Assembly: GCA_014898425.1 (NCBI GenBank)
Contig: RCSZ01000012.1
Coordinates: 992,001 to 1,056,000, forward strand
Reading direction: 5' to 3'
DNA length: 64,000 nucleotides
Origin: Botryotinia globosa
Taxonomy: Eukaryota > Ascomycota > Leotiomycetes > Helotiales > Sclerotiniaceae
The first letter of the stretch is position 1. Every line of letters starts with the position of its first letter. The position numbers were made by a program, and so were the translations under genes. Below, one piece after another: positions 1 through 12,189 of the stretch. A model generated the notes under the pieces. The model had not been told where the DNA came from. It saw only the letters and a list, made by a program, of their open reading frames with translations, and ran no database searches.

Positions 1-1128
1 TTTGTAGCGTCCAAGATACCGACAGCGCCATTTCCCAACAAGAGGAAATCCAAAAGCTCATCTAATGTGGCCATGGCTACCTGCTCTCTGATCAAAGCCG
101 CCTTGGAATTCATTGGATCGAAGAAATTGGCTGATTGATCCATAGTTTCTGGGTTTGACGATCCGGTGGAAGATTTCTTCGCCTCAGAACCTTTGGTTTC
201 TTGGGTCGGATCCACGCCGTTCAGAATCATATGAGCAGCCTGTGTAGGGGCATCTATGGCGCCAGAATTGGGACCAGGGCGACTGGGTTGACGTGAAACA
301 GGTGGCCGTTGAGCCGATTCCTGGGTTTTCAGTGGTGTGCCGTTCGACGGCCGCGGTTTTCCAGCTGCGACACGACGTCGATTTCCAACATTGAAAATCT
401 TAGTCTCATGCTGCTGCCATGACAAATATCTTTGAATTTTCTTCGTAATGTATGATTTTCCACGAGCGGGCAATCCTACCATGATAACCACCAATTTTGA
501 AGCGACATCTCGCTGTGCAATTTTACCATCAGGAGAAACGCGGGATCTGGTCATGCCAGGAATGTTGAGAGTGGTAGCAGGAGCTCGAACTCGGGGAGTT
601 GTAGTGCCAGAATTCTGTCTATGTGGGAGACTATACCATGGTCAGTGTTGAGTTCTGCGTGAAAATTTTGTTGGGGTCTTTGCGCCCAGGGAATTCCGTG
701 AACATTCCATAGAACACTATTCATTGACCGAAGGGGAACTGATGAGAATGGGGATAGACTGACATTCTTGGACTGCTCTGAGCAGTTGAAGGACCGCTTG
801 GGAGAGGTGTGTCAGAGGGAGGATGACCAACTCCCTCGATAACTCCATCGCTAGTCATACCGAATTTCTCGTGAAAACTTCGATTTAAAACTGGCGGTAT
901 AGCAGATGGTGGAAGGGTGATATGGTTATCGAGTTGTGGGTTGCAAACGGCAAAATCGCGTTCGAGGATGATATTGCCAGGAAATGTATTGAGGGGTTGA
1001 GAAGAAGGTTTCGGGGGTGGATTCATTGCGGTACAATTGTTGAAAACCGCCGCTTTCGCGATCTGAGAAAGTTGGGACTGACGTCGATATTCCGCTGCAA
1101 GTGGAGCGTTAGTGGACACAGAATCCAT
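1..1128 (-). CDS. 6-phosphofructo-2-kinase (N-terminal and kinase part, cut by window edge)
   Basis: Makes fructose-2,6-bisphosphate, the cytosolic regulator of glycolysis and gluconeogenesis. The first exon starts with ATG at 1128 and runs left to about 737. After an intron of roughly 115 bp the frame resumes near 618-635 and stays open to base 1. The second exon carries the Walker A loop in [17 protein letters not shown], followed by IQRYLSW and [10 protein letters not shown] low-complexity Ser/Pro/Gln-rich insert comes next, then SANFFDP and, at the very edge, [10 protein letters not shown], all in the order of the 6PF2K family. The N-terminal 130 residues are disordered and Pro/Ser-rich, as in fungal homologues. 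The exact donor is uncertain: GT at 736/735 keeps the phase with either of two acceptors but is a weak site. The C-terminal part, including any bisphosphatase domain, lies outside the window, so kinase-only and bifunctional forms cannot be told apart. Confidence 0.9.
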
Positions 1129-2177
1129 GAGAAATTATGGAAAATGGTGGAATGGTGGGTAGCATACACGACAAAAAGTCCTGGGGCGCTGCATGAATGG
1201 CCGAAGGCATTTAATAATTCTCGAGCGTTCCAATTTTGAGGAAAGCAAGCGGGCAAAGGACCTAAATTAATCCAATCAAAACTTTTTCTTTAGCTTTCAG
1301 TAGTTTGAGGTCTAAAAGGGAATTATGTCGGTACTAACCTTTTTTTCTTCTTTTTCTCCCACTATCACTGACGACTCACGAGTATCTATGACCAAACCCT
1401 CTTTTGATCAACACTTGGGGTACTCGTTATCCCATTTGCCTGTGACTCGTGAGAATGGAGAGCAGGGTAAGGAAGGGCAAGCTGAGAAGGTCCTAGTCGA
1501 GTTGGTTGTCGACCCAGAAAGTAGGAGGACTGGGAAGTGTGTGCGAGTGTGTGTATGCAATGTAATAAGTACCAAGTAAGAAGTTTCGAGTCAATTCGAA
1601 AATCAAAATGGAATCGACGTTGTAGGATATCGTTGGAAATGAGAAGTGGTGGTGGTGGTAGTCGCAAAAGTAGGAGAGCTCTGTAGAAAAGAAAAGAAAA
1701 AACAAGTGGTGATACTGGAGTAGTCAATGAATCCAAAGTGATAAGAAGAAAAAAGCTGAAAGAAAATATTGCGTGTGAGATGTAGCAGTTGACTTCTTCC
1801 GTAATGTAAAACAAATTGAAGCAATGCTCCTTTCAATTCTTGAGGTTGACTGACGATGGATTATGACCTCAATATCAAGTTCCCATCTAGTGCTCCGAAA
1901 GCCGAAAGCAGAATGTCTCTCTCCAGTTTCGCAGATGTAAATCCTTCTCGATAAGACTTTCTGGAAAGCCTATCAGTAAAACACGACACGCACTAGACTC
2001 GCCTTGGAAAGTCTTGGAAATGCAGGGCAAAGAAACATGCCAGGGATATATCAAAAAAAAGATGAGGCTAAATGCAGCGATGGGTCATGGGCGATGGGAA
2101 GGGGAAGGGGAAGGGGAGAGGTTGAGGTGGTATGTTGCAAGGGTCGCTCGATTTCTTGGAATTGTGTTGATTGATGT

Positions 2178-2262
2178 TGGAGAGGGAGAGAGAGAGGGAG
2201 AGGGAGGGAGAGAGTGTGTGTGAGAGAGTGAGGGAGTGAGGGAGTGAGAGAGTGAGAGGGTG
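2178..2262. repeat. GA-rich low-complexity tract
   Basis: Almost pure purine run (gagagggagagagtgaggg pattern) in the upstream region of the phosphofructokinase gene. Read on the other strand it is a CT-rich tract of the kind often seen upstream of fungal genes. Confidence 0.7.
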
Positions 2263-2572
2263 AGACCGTCTGCTGACTTTGAAGAACAGAACAGATGTTT
2301 GTATACCAAGAGTATCTTAGTAGAGTGTGAGTGAAGAATGCAATGCAATGTGATGTAATATATGTCTTCAACCTCATTCCGTCCAATATAATTATTACTC
2401 TGTACTCAATACTCAATACTCCGTACTCAGTACTCATGATATCTATCACCTTGACACTTCAATATCACCAGTGTATATAGAAACCTTTTGTTCAAAACAG
2501 CTGAAAGATTAATAAGGTTACCATGGCTTTCTATTCCTTCCATCTCCCATCCTTTACGACCATTCATTAACC

Positions 2573-2596
2573 TCATCATCATCATCATCATCATCG

Positions 2597-2633
<37 letters not shown>
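2573..2633. repeat. (ATC)n trinucleotide microsatellite
   Basis: About 20 tandem ATC units with a single interruption (cgtc). It gives poly-Met or poly-Ile in translation, which is an artefact. Confidence 0.9.
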
Positions 2634-3253
2634 ATCCGTCCTCCTGATCCATCTTACATCTTCACCCCCCAATCTCATCTCCAGGGAAAAGCATCAATTC
2701 CAGTTTATCTACTTCATCTATTTCATCTGTACTCGCTCGTACACGGCATAAAAAAGCATTCACCGGCCAGCTGAAAATTAGTATCCCACCTCCCAAGAAT
2801 ATTTCGTTGTATTATGGAATGGATTGCGCATTGCTTGAACATGGCCAATAATGCACACAGCGTGCCCTTTGCGACCCATTTCATAGGTTCCAAGAATCAA
2901 TGCAGGGAGGGAAGGAGTTTAGATACTTTACTACCTACTATCTACTACTTACTACTTACTACCTACTACCTACTACCTAGGTACTCTGTACATCTTTTCT
3001 TGAGAGATAAGCATTTGCTGAATTCTTGATTGTGTTTGAATTGGAATTTTGGAAATTAATTCAAAACTACTGGGGCGGGTAGAAACAATTCCATTACCTA
3101 TGTTTCAGTGCCCAGATACCTAGTACCTACCTACATACTTGTCCGCAATCAACAGTCTCGGACAAAACCACTTTGAGACTGCAGTGTGGGGGGGAAGGGC
3201 CAGCAGCCTTGACATATTTATAATATTCCAATAAGAATCTAAGATCTAATTAC

Positions 3254-3291
3254 CTTGACTCTTGACTCTTGACTCTTGACTCTCAACTCTT

Positions 3292-3340
<49 letters not shown>

Positions 3341-3341
3341 T
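3254..3341. repeat. 7-bp tandem repeat, two unit variants
   Basis: Twelve or so heptamers. The left part has the unit cttgact and the right part ctcaact, with alternation in between, so the two variants have spread as blocks. Confidence 0.85.
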
Positions 3342-5411
3342 CCTCTTGAGCCTGTACTATATATACCTCCTAGATCTGTATGCATGTCCACTATGATTAC
3401 CAGCACGGCAGCCAAATGATCTTTGCGCAAAAGTTATAAATAAATAAATTACAAACAATAAGGGTTACAACTTACAACTTACATCTTACATCTTACCAGG
3501 CCATTCTTCGGTACTCAACTGCCTCGATATCTCACCCCTCCGGTCTTGGGATTCTCTGCCCAGCCCCAGCCCCAGCCCCATATCCAAACATCGCATCGTC
3601 CTTCGCCAAACACGCAAATTTCGATCTTCATCTTGGTATCGCAGTCGCAAGCAGATCAGATCCGTATCGCTGCGGAACAAAAGAATCATCTCACACGCGG
3701 ATGCCCGGTCCGGACTTGGCAATGTCTTCAAATCTAGATATGGTCGGCCAGCCAAGACGGAAATTGTTGGTAAAGGACCGTGTGCTGATTAGTGTACAAC
3801 AAACATTGGGAGGTTGTCGATAGTCTTGTGAAGGAAACTTCGGTGCTGCTAATATTGATTTTCTCTCGGCAAACTCAAAAATCCGGATTTTGATGCTGAG
3901 GGAGACGTGGTCAAGGTCGCATATCACATATTGGCACTCCAAGCCAAGCGTGATTCACCCCGAAATACCCGCCAGAAATTGCATATTTCAGATGGGTTTG
4001 GTGAAGCCGAGAGGCGGAAGTATTGGTAGCCTCGTAAGTGGCAGTGAGTGCATGTTACATTCATCCATCTTGCGGGTAGGCCTCCGAGTCCTCTTCCGGT
4101 ACTTGCAATGCAACACACGCGTTACGACACGGTCATGTGTCACCATACAAATGCTTCTCGCCCTTTCACTCAGCCTTGTGTTTAGTTTTCATATCATTCG
4201 TGTAGGAGGCGTCAAGGATAATCGCCTTGGCTAGACTTTGTGGAGATGCGCACAACATACTTCATAATCACCATCGTCACCAGGTATCACTTCAGTCCGG
4301 TAGCCGGTATTGAAATGAAAGTTGTTGAGTTGGCACTACTTAAAGCTGGAGCACCTGCAACCTTCCAGTCATCGGGAAGCTGAGTGAGAAGAACTTCCAG
4401 GAGGTCAAATGAGTTTATCATTCAAAATCTGCGATAAGTAACAAGTCGTGCGGCGTCCCCACAAACTTCTAAGCAGCAAAACCGAATGTTCACTTCCGGG
4501 GACTCCGAAACTCGGTGTGGAGTTTGGGGAGTACAGTAGATCAATCTCCTGTATACAACAAAGTCATCCATTTTCGGAAACGAAAAGGATATTCTTCCGG
4601 TTGTACTTGGCTGGTGTAGAGGATTCGGTTTGGAAAAAGCAAGGTGATGATGGTTGTTCAGAACTTACACCACCTTTCAGATATGGAAGTTTTAGGCATA
4701 TTTCTTATTCCCATGATACACCATGTAGGTACTTGTACAAAGTGTCGTGTGCTTCAATATTTCATGACTTGATGAGTCTTGTTGAGACACCAGAATATCT
4801 CGGGGCGTACAAAGTATAAGCATACTTTTGATACGTGGGTCCTTCTTCCACTTCATCGTCGTATCAAATATAACATGCATACGGCCAAGTTTGTCGAGGA
4901 TTCGAAAATGTAAAGTAAGAATGGATGTCATTGATAACGCTTCAATGTCTCAATACATCATCAAACCCAAATCAACTCCCCTAGACACCGAAACATACCC
5001 CGGTGGGACTCTATAAGGATCTCAACCCTTCAAACGAGACTGGACACTGTAACCACAATGCAGATATACTCCGAACGCACTAGTCAGATACATGCGTTCT
5101 ATCCAGTAGTCCGAATACCATGATCCAAACAGATCAGCTGAGAAAAGGTGATTTCTTACAGAGTCCAATCCGGGAAAATCATCCGGGAAAATCATTTTAT
5201 ACCTGCATAACCATCTCTCATTCTCTCCAAAACCTTTAAAGTACTTGAAAGTCATATTACATCCTCTCACTCTCTCATTCTCCTCTCCTCTCCTCTCTCA
5301 TTACTATCTTTAAATCCCACCTTTTATCTCTAAGGTTCTATTATCTTTTTAATAAGTTATAATGAAAACACTAGATATATAACTCTCCTAGTAAACCTCA
5401 ATTAATATATT

Positions 5412-5562
5412 AATATAATAAAATATAATAAAATATAATAAAATATAATAAAATATAACAAAATATAACAAAATATAACAAAATATAACAAAATATAACA
5501 AAATATAACAAAATATAACAAAATATAATAAAATATAACAAAATACAACAAAATATAACACA
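5412..5562. repeat. 10-bp A/T-rich minisatellite
   Basis: About 15 tandem copies of a decamer, aaaatataat on the left and aaaatataac on the right. The region lies in gene-free DNA downstream of the multicopper oxidase gene. Confidence 0.9.
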
Positions 5563-6779
5563 ACCTGATGAATCTCATTTCTTTATGAAGGAATCGATAC
5601 AGGTATTCTGATCAGGATTATATCCATCATCAGTAAATCCAATCCAATTTAATTAATCCAATTCAATTATTCAAATGCATAGACTGAGCCGATGAAAAAG
5701 GGGTTTAATCACAATATATATCTGTTCATAAGATGGTAATGTAGAGGAGTTAGGGTTTATGGTGGAAATGGAAATTCCTTTGTAATAAAAACTAGTATAT
5801 ATAGCTATAGGTAATGAAAAATGAGATTTGCAAGGAAAGGTTGTCGATATTATAATTTGTTGGGGATGAGAGAGGGGAGAGAGAAGGAGGTTTCATCTAG
5901 AAGAGTATCTTTTATAGAGATTATTTGATTGAGAGGCTTTTAAAGGAGTGAGAGTGTTAAATATACATGTGCCATATTGGTGTTATCTATTGCTTTCTGA
6001 CTGCGTTGTATTGCGCTGATTGGAGATGGGGAGGTTTGTGGAATGGAATGCATGGATGAATACAGAAGGGAGATGAGTATGGAGAGAAATAGGGGTCTGA
6101 TCCATTATGATACAATCATATAACTCACAACGCTACGCTATCATCTAATTTTCAATTTGAAACGTATTTCTTCGTTATTCTGGTCTTTTAATTAACCCAT
6201 ATATACATCTATCTATATACGACACGAATCTACACACGAGCCGAGTGGCTTCGTCTAGATACAATATACTCAAACTTAGCCTGTTAGAACCCCTCTCCTC
6301 CTCTTCTTCATCTTTTCCCGCAATGCAGAAGGGAAGAGAAGTGGGTTTTGATACCCTGCACAAACTCGACACCCTATGCTTCACATCCACGACTGTATTA
6401 CTACTCCTCCCCATGACTTCCGAGCAGTCATAGCTGAATATTTCCCTGGTTTTCAGAGTCTTATGTGTAATTCTTCTGGCCCAGGGCCCGAAAACATCAT
6501 TTGCAAGAGATCCCTCGCTAAACATCTCAATTTGAGGATTCAAGGGTGTAGAGAAATCATGTTGTAGACTTGAAGTATGCCTTCCGCGGAGAAGCTCGTT
6601 ATGTTGGATGGGAGGATAGATAGTTTATCCCATAAGCTTGGACACATGGCGTCTTACCCATCTAAACGATGAAGGGTTTGATGGCATGCGTATCGCTTCT
6701 GTGAAGTTGACAGAATGAAACAGTTCAATACCGCTCCCAGTATCATCTCATGAAAATCTCTAACATCAATCGATCATCC

Positions 6780-8984
6780 TCACTCATCCTCTGGACCGAA
6801 TCCAAACCAAATTTCATCCCTAGGAATGCTTCCCTTCTCCAATTCCTCGACATTCACTTGACACAGTTTTTGGTTCTCCTCCGGAATCTGCATCTTCATG
6901 ACTTCATCAACCCGATCCATAAATTGCATAGCCATGCCCGCTTCTCCATGCCACATCATATGACAATGAAACGCCCATACTCCTGGATTATCCGCCACGA
7001 ATCGAAGAGCTAACCATCCGAATCCTTCGACAGTTGCTACATCCCTTCTGATTAAATTGTCTAACGCATGCTCATGGCCTGGCAATGTACCACGGCCTTC
7101 TGGTTGAAGATGTAGAGCTTGATACCCGGGGAAGTCACCGTGTCCTTGGCCTAGAACCCAGACTTTATGACCGTGTAGATGCATAGGATGGTTTCCTTCG
7201 TCGAAGTTTCGGATGATTATATCGACGACTCTGACTCCGGAATGCTGAATCAGATAGTCATTTTCCTGGTTATAAGATATCGAGTTTACGCCATTGGTCT
7301 GGGCCATGGATGTAAATGATTCGTTCTTGGTTGAGAAACCATCGATTGTACGATGGAGTGTTGGTTGATGAACTTGAGGGCGGAAAGTAGAGCTATTGAG
7401 ATAGCCTCGCTGGAGACGCCAATAATGTCTTTCAAGATTTACGCGGATAAAATAGCTATGATCTGCTACTTGCGGGGCAGGCTCAAAGGAGGTGGGTATG
7501 AAGCTGGTGGTATTCATGTCTTTGCACCATGTTTCGATTGGCTTCTTCCATTCTTGAGAAGTTGGTTTAGATGTCATGATTCGAGATGTATCTTTATCGG
7601 AGATATAACGGATGACAGCTCGAACTTCATCAGCTCCATTGGCTGGTAGACTGGGTTCTTTCCAGCAATGAGTTACCATTCTTGCTCTGAGCCAAAATGC
7701 GTCCGTCGAGTTGCGATTTGTATTCACAATTATACTGTAGCGTTGTGCAGGACTGATCATCATGCGGGTATCGTATGATGGCATGATGTCCGTTCCATCA
7801 ACTTCAGTGATGGCAAACTCGTGCTCGTCCAAGCCGACTTGAAACCAAGCGAATGCGCCAGTATTGATAAATCTTAGTCGATGATTTTCATTTGCGGCCA
7901 AATCGAATGAAGGGAGAATTGCTGTCGAATTGTCACATGTTCGATGTGGTAGAACGGAACAGTCTACGCTGTTAAGTCCATTAATTAGTGCTCCGTCAGG
8001 AATCGGCGAGGCTTCACTATCAGGCTCAAGGTTTTTCATCGTGAGTCCACTACTCAACTCATGATAATAATCTTGGAGCATGATTACCCGATCTGTAGAA
8101 TATGAGATTGCCTGTAAAGTCTTCTCTTTCTTCGAATGAATAATCAGTGGCCCGTATAGCCCATCAGAAATTTGGACAGCTTGATGTCCATGGTAGTAAT
8201 AGGTGCCAGATTGACCCGTGACGTTGAACTTATATTGAAACTTATTGCCTGGTGCAATAGGACATTGTGTTATGCCTGTAGTACCATCCATATGGTTGGT
8301 TCCATTTTGAAAGATGCCATGAAAATGTATAGATGTAGCGTTGACGGCTTGATTGTCAACATCAATAACTATAACATCTCCCTCATTACATTCGATCATT
8401 GGGCCAGGGAATTGCGAGTTGATGGTGATCATCGGTCGAAAAACTCCGTCTGGATTTGCCTCGATATCTTTGATGGTCCAGTGATATGTACGAACTTTTG
8501 GCGAGGCATCAAAATCCCAATTCGGATTCAATTCGTAGTCACTTGCTGACCTACGGAAGCCGCTGGATGTTGGATTCGGATAGTCAATCACGGTGTTACC
8601 TTTAGAGGTGATATACGATGCAATCTTCCACATTGTGAGGATAGTTGCTATCGCGGTCGAAAATGATAGAAATACCACCCAAGGAGTTCTTAGATGCCAT
8701 TTTGTTTCGAATTCAGGCTCTAGTGTTCGTTTACCCTTTCGATTTCCGCTTGACAACAACCCATCTTGATCTCCATAATCATCATCTCTCCCTTGCATTT
8801 CAACTTCATCCAGCGTTTCGCTTGACCCTAAAGATCTATGGGGTGATACGCTGTTTCTTTTATTCGACAACAGTCTCATTTTTTGATGTCCATAATCATC
8901 CTTTTCTCCCCTGACCTCCTGCATTTCAACATCATCTAGACTATCATTGGATCCTGAGGATCGCTCACTGGTAAAGACAGACAT
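6780..8984 (-). CDS. Membrane-anchored multicopper oxidase (laccase/ferroxidase-like)
   Basis: Intronless, 734 residues. All four copper-ligand motifs are present: IHFHG (His220, His222), YYYHGHQ (His265, His267), HPMHLHGH (599-606) and HCHMMWHGEAGM (673-684). The ten ligand histidines and Cys674 are therefore intact. The residue ten after the type 1 cysteine, the axial position, is Met684. There is no cleavable signal peptide: about 100 hydrophilic residues precede one hydrophobic segment (about 101-125, PWVVFLSFSTAIATILTMW), which predicts a type II protein with a cytosolic tail and the oxidase domain outside or in a lumen. The tail contains two similar blocks (around 11-40 and 52-80), each with a D-D/E-VEMQ core followed by DDYG and LL. 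Many NxS/T sites fit a secreted domain. Laccase, ferroxidase or pigment oxidase roles cannot be separated by eye. Confidence 0.92.
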   Translation of the reverse strand: MSVFTSERSSGSNDSLDDVEMQEVRGEKDDYGHQKMRLLSNKRNSVSPHRSLGSSETLDEVEMQGRDDDYGDQDGLLSSGNRKGKRTLEPEFETKWHLRTPWVVFLSFSTAIATILTMWKIASYITSKGNTVIDYPNPTSSGFRRSASDYELNPNWDFDASPKVRTYHWTIKDIEANPDGVFRPMITINSQFPGPMIECNEGDVIVIDVDNQAVNATSIHFHGIFQNGTNHMDGTTGITQCPIAPGNKFQYKFNVTGQSGTYYYHGHQAVQISDGLYGPLIIHSKKEKTLQAISYSTDRVIMLQDYYHELSSGLTMKNLEPDSEASPIPDGALINGLNSVDCSVLPHRTCDNSTAILPSFDLAANENHRLRFINTGAFAWFQVGLDEHEFAITEVDGTDIMPSYDTRMMISPAQRYSIIVNTNRNSTDAFWLRARMVTHCWKEPSLPANGADEVRAVIRYISDKDTSRIMTSKPTSQEWKKPIETWCKDMNTTSFIPTSFEPAPQVADHSYFIRVNLERHYWRLQRGYLNSSTFRPQVHQPTLHRTIDGFSTKNESFTSMAQTNGVNSISYNQENDYLIQHSGVRVVDIIIRNFDEGNHPMHLHGHKVWVLGQGHGDFPGYQALHLQPEGRGTLPGHEHALDNLIRRDVATVEGFGWLALRFVADNPGVWAFHCHMMWHGEAGMAMQFMDRVDEVMKMQIPEENQKLCQVNVEELEKGSIPRDEIWFGFGPEDE

Positions 8985-10782
8985 GGTTGGATCTTTAGAC
9001 AGATTCGCATCAATCTTGTTCGTGATGTTGCTGAGATGCTACAGATTTGTCAAGCATTCCAAGCCTGGGGAATTCCAACCTCAAGGCAATGACGTTTCCC
9101 TTTTCAACTAAACGAATTAAAGTATGGTTGATCTGACGAAGTTGATTAACACGATGTCATCTTTCTTGTCTGCGGAATGGCATGGAAATGTCCAGATTGT
9201 TTCTGGCGAGAAATGGTTCTAGCATAGGAAAACAATGTCGTCAATACATAACGTAAAATAAGAAGCCGACTTCAGAGCCGGATGGATTAGATTAGTATAT
9301 TGAGTTCTCAAAGTTAGCAGTTCAACCAAATTCGGATTGGCCATACACTGGATGCACATGTCTCGGGATCGGAGGGAAGATCAGTTGCGTTTGCACGCTT
9401 TAGATAATGACTACTGTGATCAATTACTCGTAGATTATAGAACAACTAAAGAAGTAAACTGACGATCCATAGAATTAATTGCCAACAAATTCTTGGAGTG
9501 GCATCTAGATTCCTTTCACCCCTCTTTGTCTCTTTGTTATCCGTCATGTTCTCCAATAGGATGATGCGTTTCCCCCACGAGACTGCGAGATAAGCATTTC
9601 TTAGGTTTGAATGTCAGGTTTTAGCGGGATATGGTCTCGGCTCGCTAGGCCGAAAGAGGTAGTCGAGCTAATCCATCAACTAAGCACCTACTATTTTAGC
9701 TACATGAACGAACGTTGAGTCTAACCACGAAATAGTTTATTAGTAGATACCTCTTCCATCCTACTGTACCTAGATACTAGGGTAGATACTAGGGTAGATA
9801 CTAGGGAATAATATTCTCCGTCAGACTTGTGCTAATCGCCTAGGTAGGAACTAGTCGGCCGCTTATGAGAGCCGACTATTAGGTACCAGGGGAAGAACGT
9901 AAGAAAACTCTTCATTCTAGTTAACCTTTCGAGCCTTTCCAATGTGAGTTTGACATGACAAGATAAAAGCTGATGGATTGTATGATGCCGGGTGCTAAGG
10001 AGCTCACAGATGACGACAAGCGGTTGCTTGTACTCTACTATCTCCTATACTCCGCAGTTCCAGTTGCTAATGAGTAGATCATGTGTGGTATTTATTATCA
10101 ATTGAAGATCGATGGTTGGCCACTCTTCTCCCCCAAGAAATATTGTTCGACAGGGTACTACTATCGACTGGCACTTTGCAGTAGATAGATAATACCCCGC
10201 ATACAAGTGCGAAGGGTCATCGCCGCTCCCCGCTCTTCCAGGAGATCGCGGCACAATGCCATCCTTGTCACCCTACAAACTGCAGTATCTGCGTGCTCGT
10301 GCATGTATTCTATGGCTAGGAATGAAAGTACTGGATAAATCGGATATGCTCAATTCTTGATGAGGCAGGTCAAAAAGATGCATCAATATATGACTTCCAT
10401 CCAATATCATCTCAACTTACCAACATCTGGAATCTCATAGGTTGAAAGATTTCTAACGGGATGTCCAGCTATAGCCCTTTTTACACCGCAGATATGGCGT
10501 TACTGTCCTTCCTCTTTACGTTGCCCTTTGTCCGAGGTTGTTGATTTACTAGTTACGATCTACCAAGGTGCTAGTTATATACATGGTGTTGGTCCATTCC
10601 CAGCATCTTGGATTTGGTAATTAGCTTGAACACTTCGATAGTTCCATGTCGTGATGTTTAGATATTTCATGGGAAGTTTAACCTGGATTTAGTGATTCAG
10701 TAGTCAGCTTTGAAGCCATAAATATCTCACAATTTCCCACCTCTTTTTCAATCTTCAGTCAAGAAAATCCAAAGTTATCAAG
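8985..10782. other. Intergenic region between divergent genes
   Basis: Shared upstream region of the multicopper oxidase gene (to the left) and the acid phosphatase gene (to the right), 1.8 kb. No convincing coding frame was seen. It contains three tandem copies of a 12-bp unit (tagatactaggg, 9771-9806). Confidence 0.6.
9771..9806. repeat. Three tandem copies of a 12-bp unit
   Basis: The unit tagatactaggg is repeated three times without change. Although it ends in GGG it is not a TTAGGG telomere array. Confidence 0.85.
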
Positions 10783-12189
10783 ATGCATCGAAGTACTCTC
10801 CGAAACATTGTGGTTTGGGCCCTGTTCACAGTGGGACTTGCAGCTACGATCTCCAAGAGAGATGAAGAGCCTGAAAACACTATTGCTGATGGACACATTT
10901 CTCACCCAACAGCATTCGGCCATAAGGCTGTTCTCCACGCCCAACAGTATGCATCACACAGAAGTCCTACCAGTTGCGTCAAAGGAGAGGTGTTCGATCG
11001 AGTTTTCAACATCTGGTTTGAGAATACTGATTACGAGACTGCTCTTGCAGACCGTAAGTTGCCCTTTCTCAGCAGAGAAATAATAACATGTGTGCTGATA
11101 TCTATACAGCAAACTTCAAGTACTTCGCAGAGATGGGTATTACATTGACAAACTACCTGGGGGTGACACATCCAAGTGAACCAAATTACCTCGCATCCAG
11201 TGCAGGGTGAGTTTGAATTCTATACTAGATTATCCGGTCACAATGACTTACTTTGATGTAGTGATTATTTCGGTCTCGATGGTGACCCATTTACTACTGT
11301 TCCTACCAACGTTTCCTCTATAGTCGATCTCCTCGAAGACAAGGGAATCACTTGGGCTGAGTACCAGGAAGATATGCCATATACTGGTTTTCAAGGTATG
11401 GAGTGGCGCAACGAGGTCACCGGTGCCGATGCATATGTTCGCAAGCACAAGTAAGTGTGATCAAATCACCAAAACATTCCAGCGTATTGACATCCACCTA
11501 GCCCTGAAGTCCTCTTCAACAATGTCGTTGACAAGCCCGAACGTCTTCAATTGATCAAGAACCAGACCTTATTCCACCAAGATGTTGCTGCAAACACACT
11601 GCCCCAATGGATCTTCTTTACCCCCAACATGACCTCCGACGCTCACGATAGCTCCGTCACCGTCGCAGGCGATTATCTCTACAACCTCCTCAACCCCCTC
11701 CTTACCAATCCTCACTTCATGAACAACACTCTTGTCATCATCACCTTCGATGAAAACGAGATCTACTCCCGTCAAAACCGTGTTCTTACTCTCCTCCTCG
11801 GTGACGTCGTTCCAAAGCACCTCCACAACACCACCGACAACACTTACTACAACCATTACTCTACAATCTCCACCGTCGAAGCGAACTGGGGACTCCACAC
11901 TCTTGGTCGCTACGACGTCGGCGCTAATGTCTTCAAGCTCGTTGCCGAGAAGACCGGCGACAAGCTCCGCAGCTGGACTCACGGCCTCCTCGAGACCCGC
12001 TACTTCAACCACAGTTATCCTGGTTTCCTTGCCGCGTCAGTTGGATGGGCACCACAGCCCGTGCCAAACACCAAGTTGGTGGTCAATAAGCGAACCGTCT
12101 TGCCTGCTATCAAGAAGTACTGGGGAGGACAGGATGCGGATTCCAAGTATCAAGGACAATTGGAGATCCCTGATGGATACAACCACTAA
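10783..12189 (+). CDS. Secreted acid phosphatase (phosphoesterase family)
   Basis: Four exons: 10783-11053, 11110-11206, 11262-11450 and 11502-12189, with introns of 51-56 bp that keep phase and give 414 residues. The N-terminus is a signal peptide (hydrophobic NIVVWALFTVGLAAT) followed by a Lys-Arg pair, a likely Kex2 site. The mature part begins the phosphoesterase fold at VFNIWFENTDY, continues with GVTHPSEPNYLASSAGDYFG and reaches VIITFDENE with the metal-binding acidic residues. This is the pattern of fungal extracellular acid phosphatases of the PhoA/AphA type, which release phosphate from organic esters outside the cell. Eight or so N-glycosylation sequons (for example NVSS, NQTL, NMTS, NNTL) agree with secretion. 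The last exon is much richer in C at third positions than neighbouring DNA, suggesting high expression. Regulation by phosphate starvation is usual in the family but not shown here. Confidence 0.93.

Larger units (their letters stand above)
1129..6779. other. Gene-free interval with many simple repeats
   Basis: About 5.6 kb between the 5' end of the phosphofructokinase gene and the 3' end of the multicopper oxidase gene. It should contain the promoter and 5' UTR of the former (purine/pyrimidine tracts around 1300-1800 and 2090-2270) and the 3' UTR of the latter (just below 6780). The open frames of 60-140 codons here are low-complexity or overlap one another and resemble no family I know. Simple repeats are listed separately. 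Confidence 0.6.

Noticed and set aside
4448..4819. 123-codon + strand frame
   Set aside because: Random-looking composition with no motif, no intron partners and no neighbouring signal.
6175..6543. 122-codon minus-strand frame below the multicopper oxidase gene
   Set aside because: It lies in the likely 3' flank, has no family resemblance and is overlapped by a similar frame on the other strand.
9771..9806. Internal telomere-like repeat
   Set aside because: The unit tagatactaggg is 12 bp and only shares GGG with TTAGGG; no telomere array is present.
11569..12012. 147-codon open frame opposite the acid phosphatase gene
   Set aside because: It is the antisense shadow of the C-rich third positions of the phosphatase's last exon. 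The Val/Gly/Glu-rich composition is typical of such shadows.
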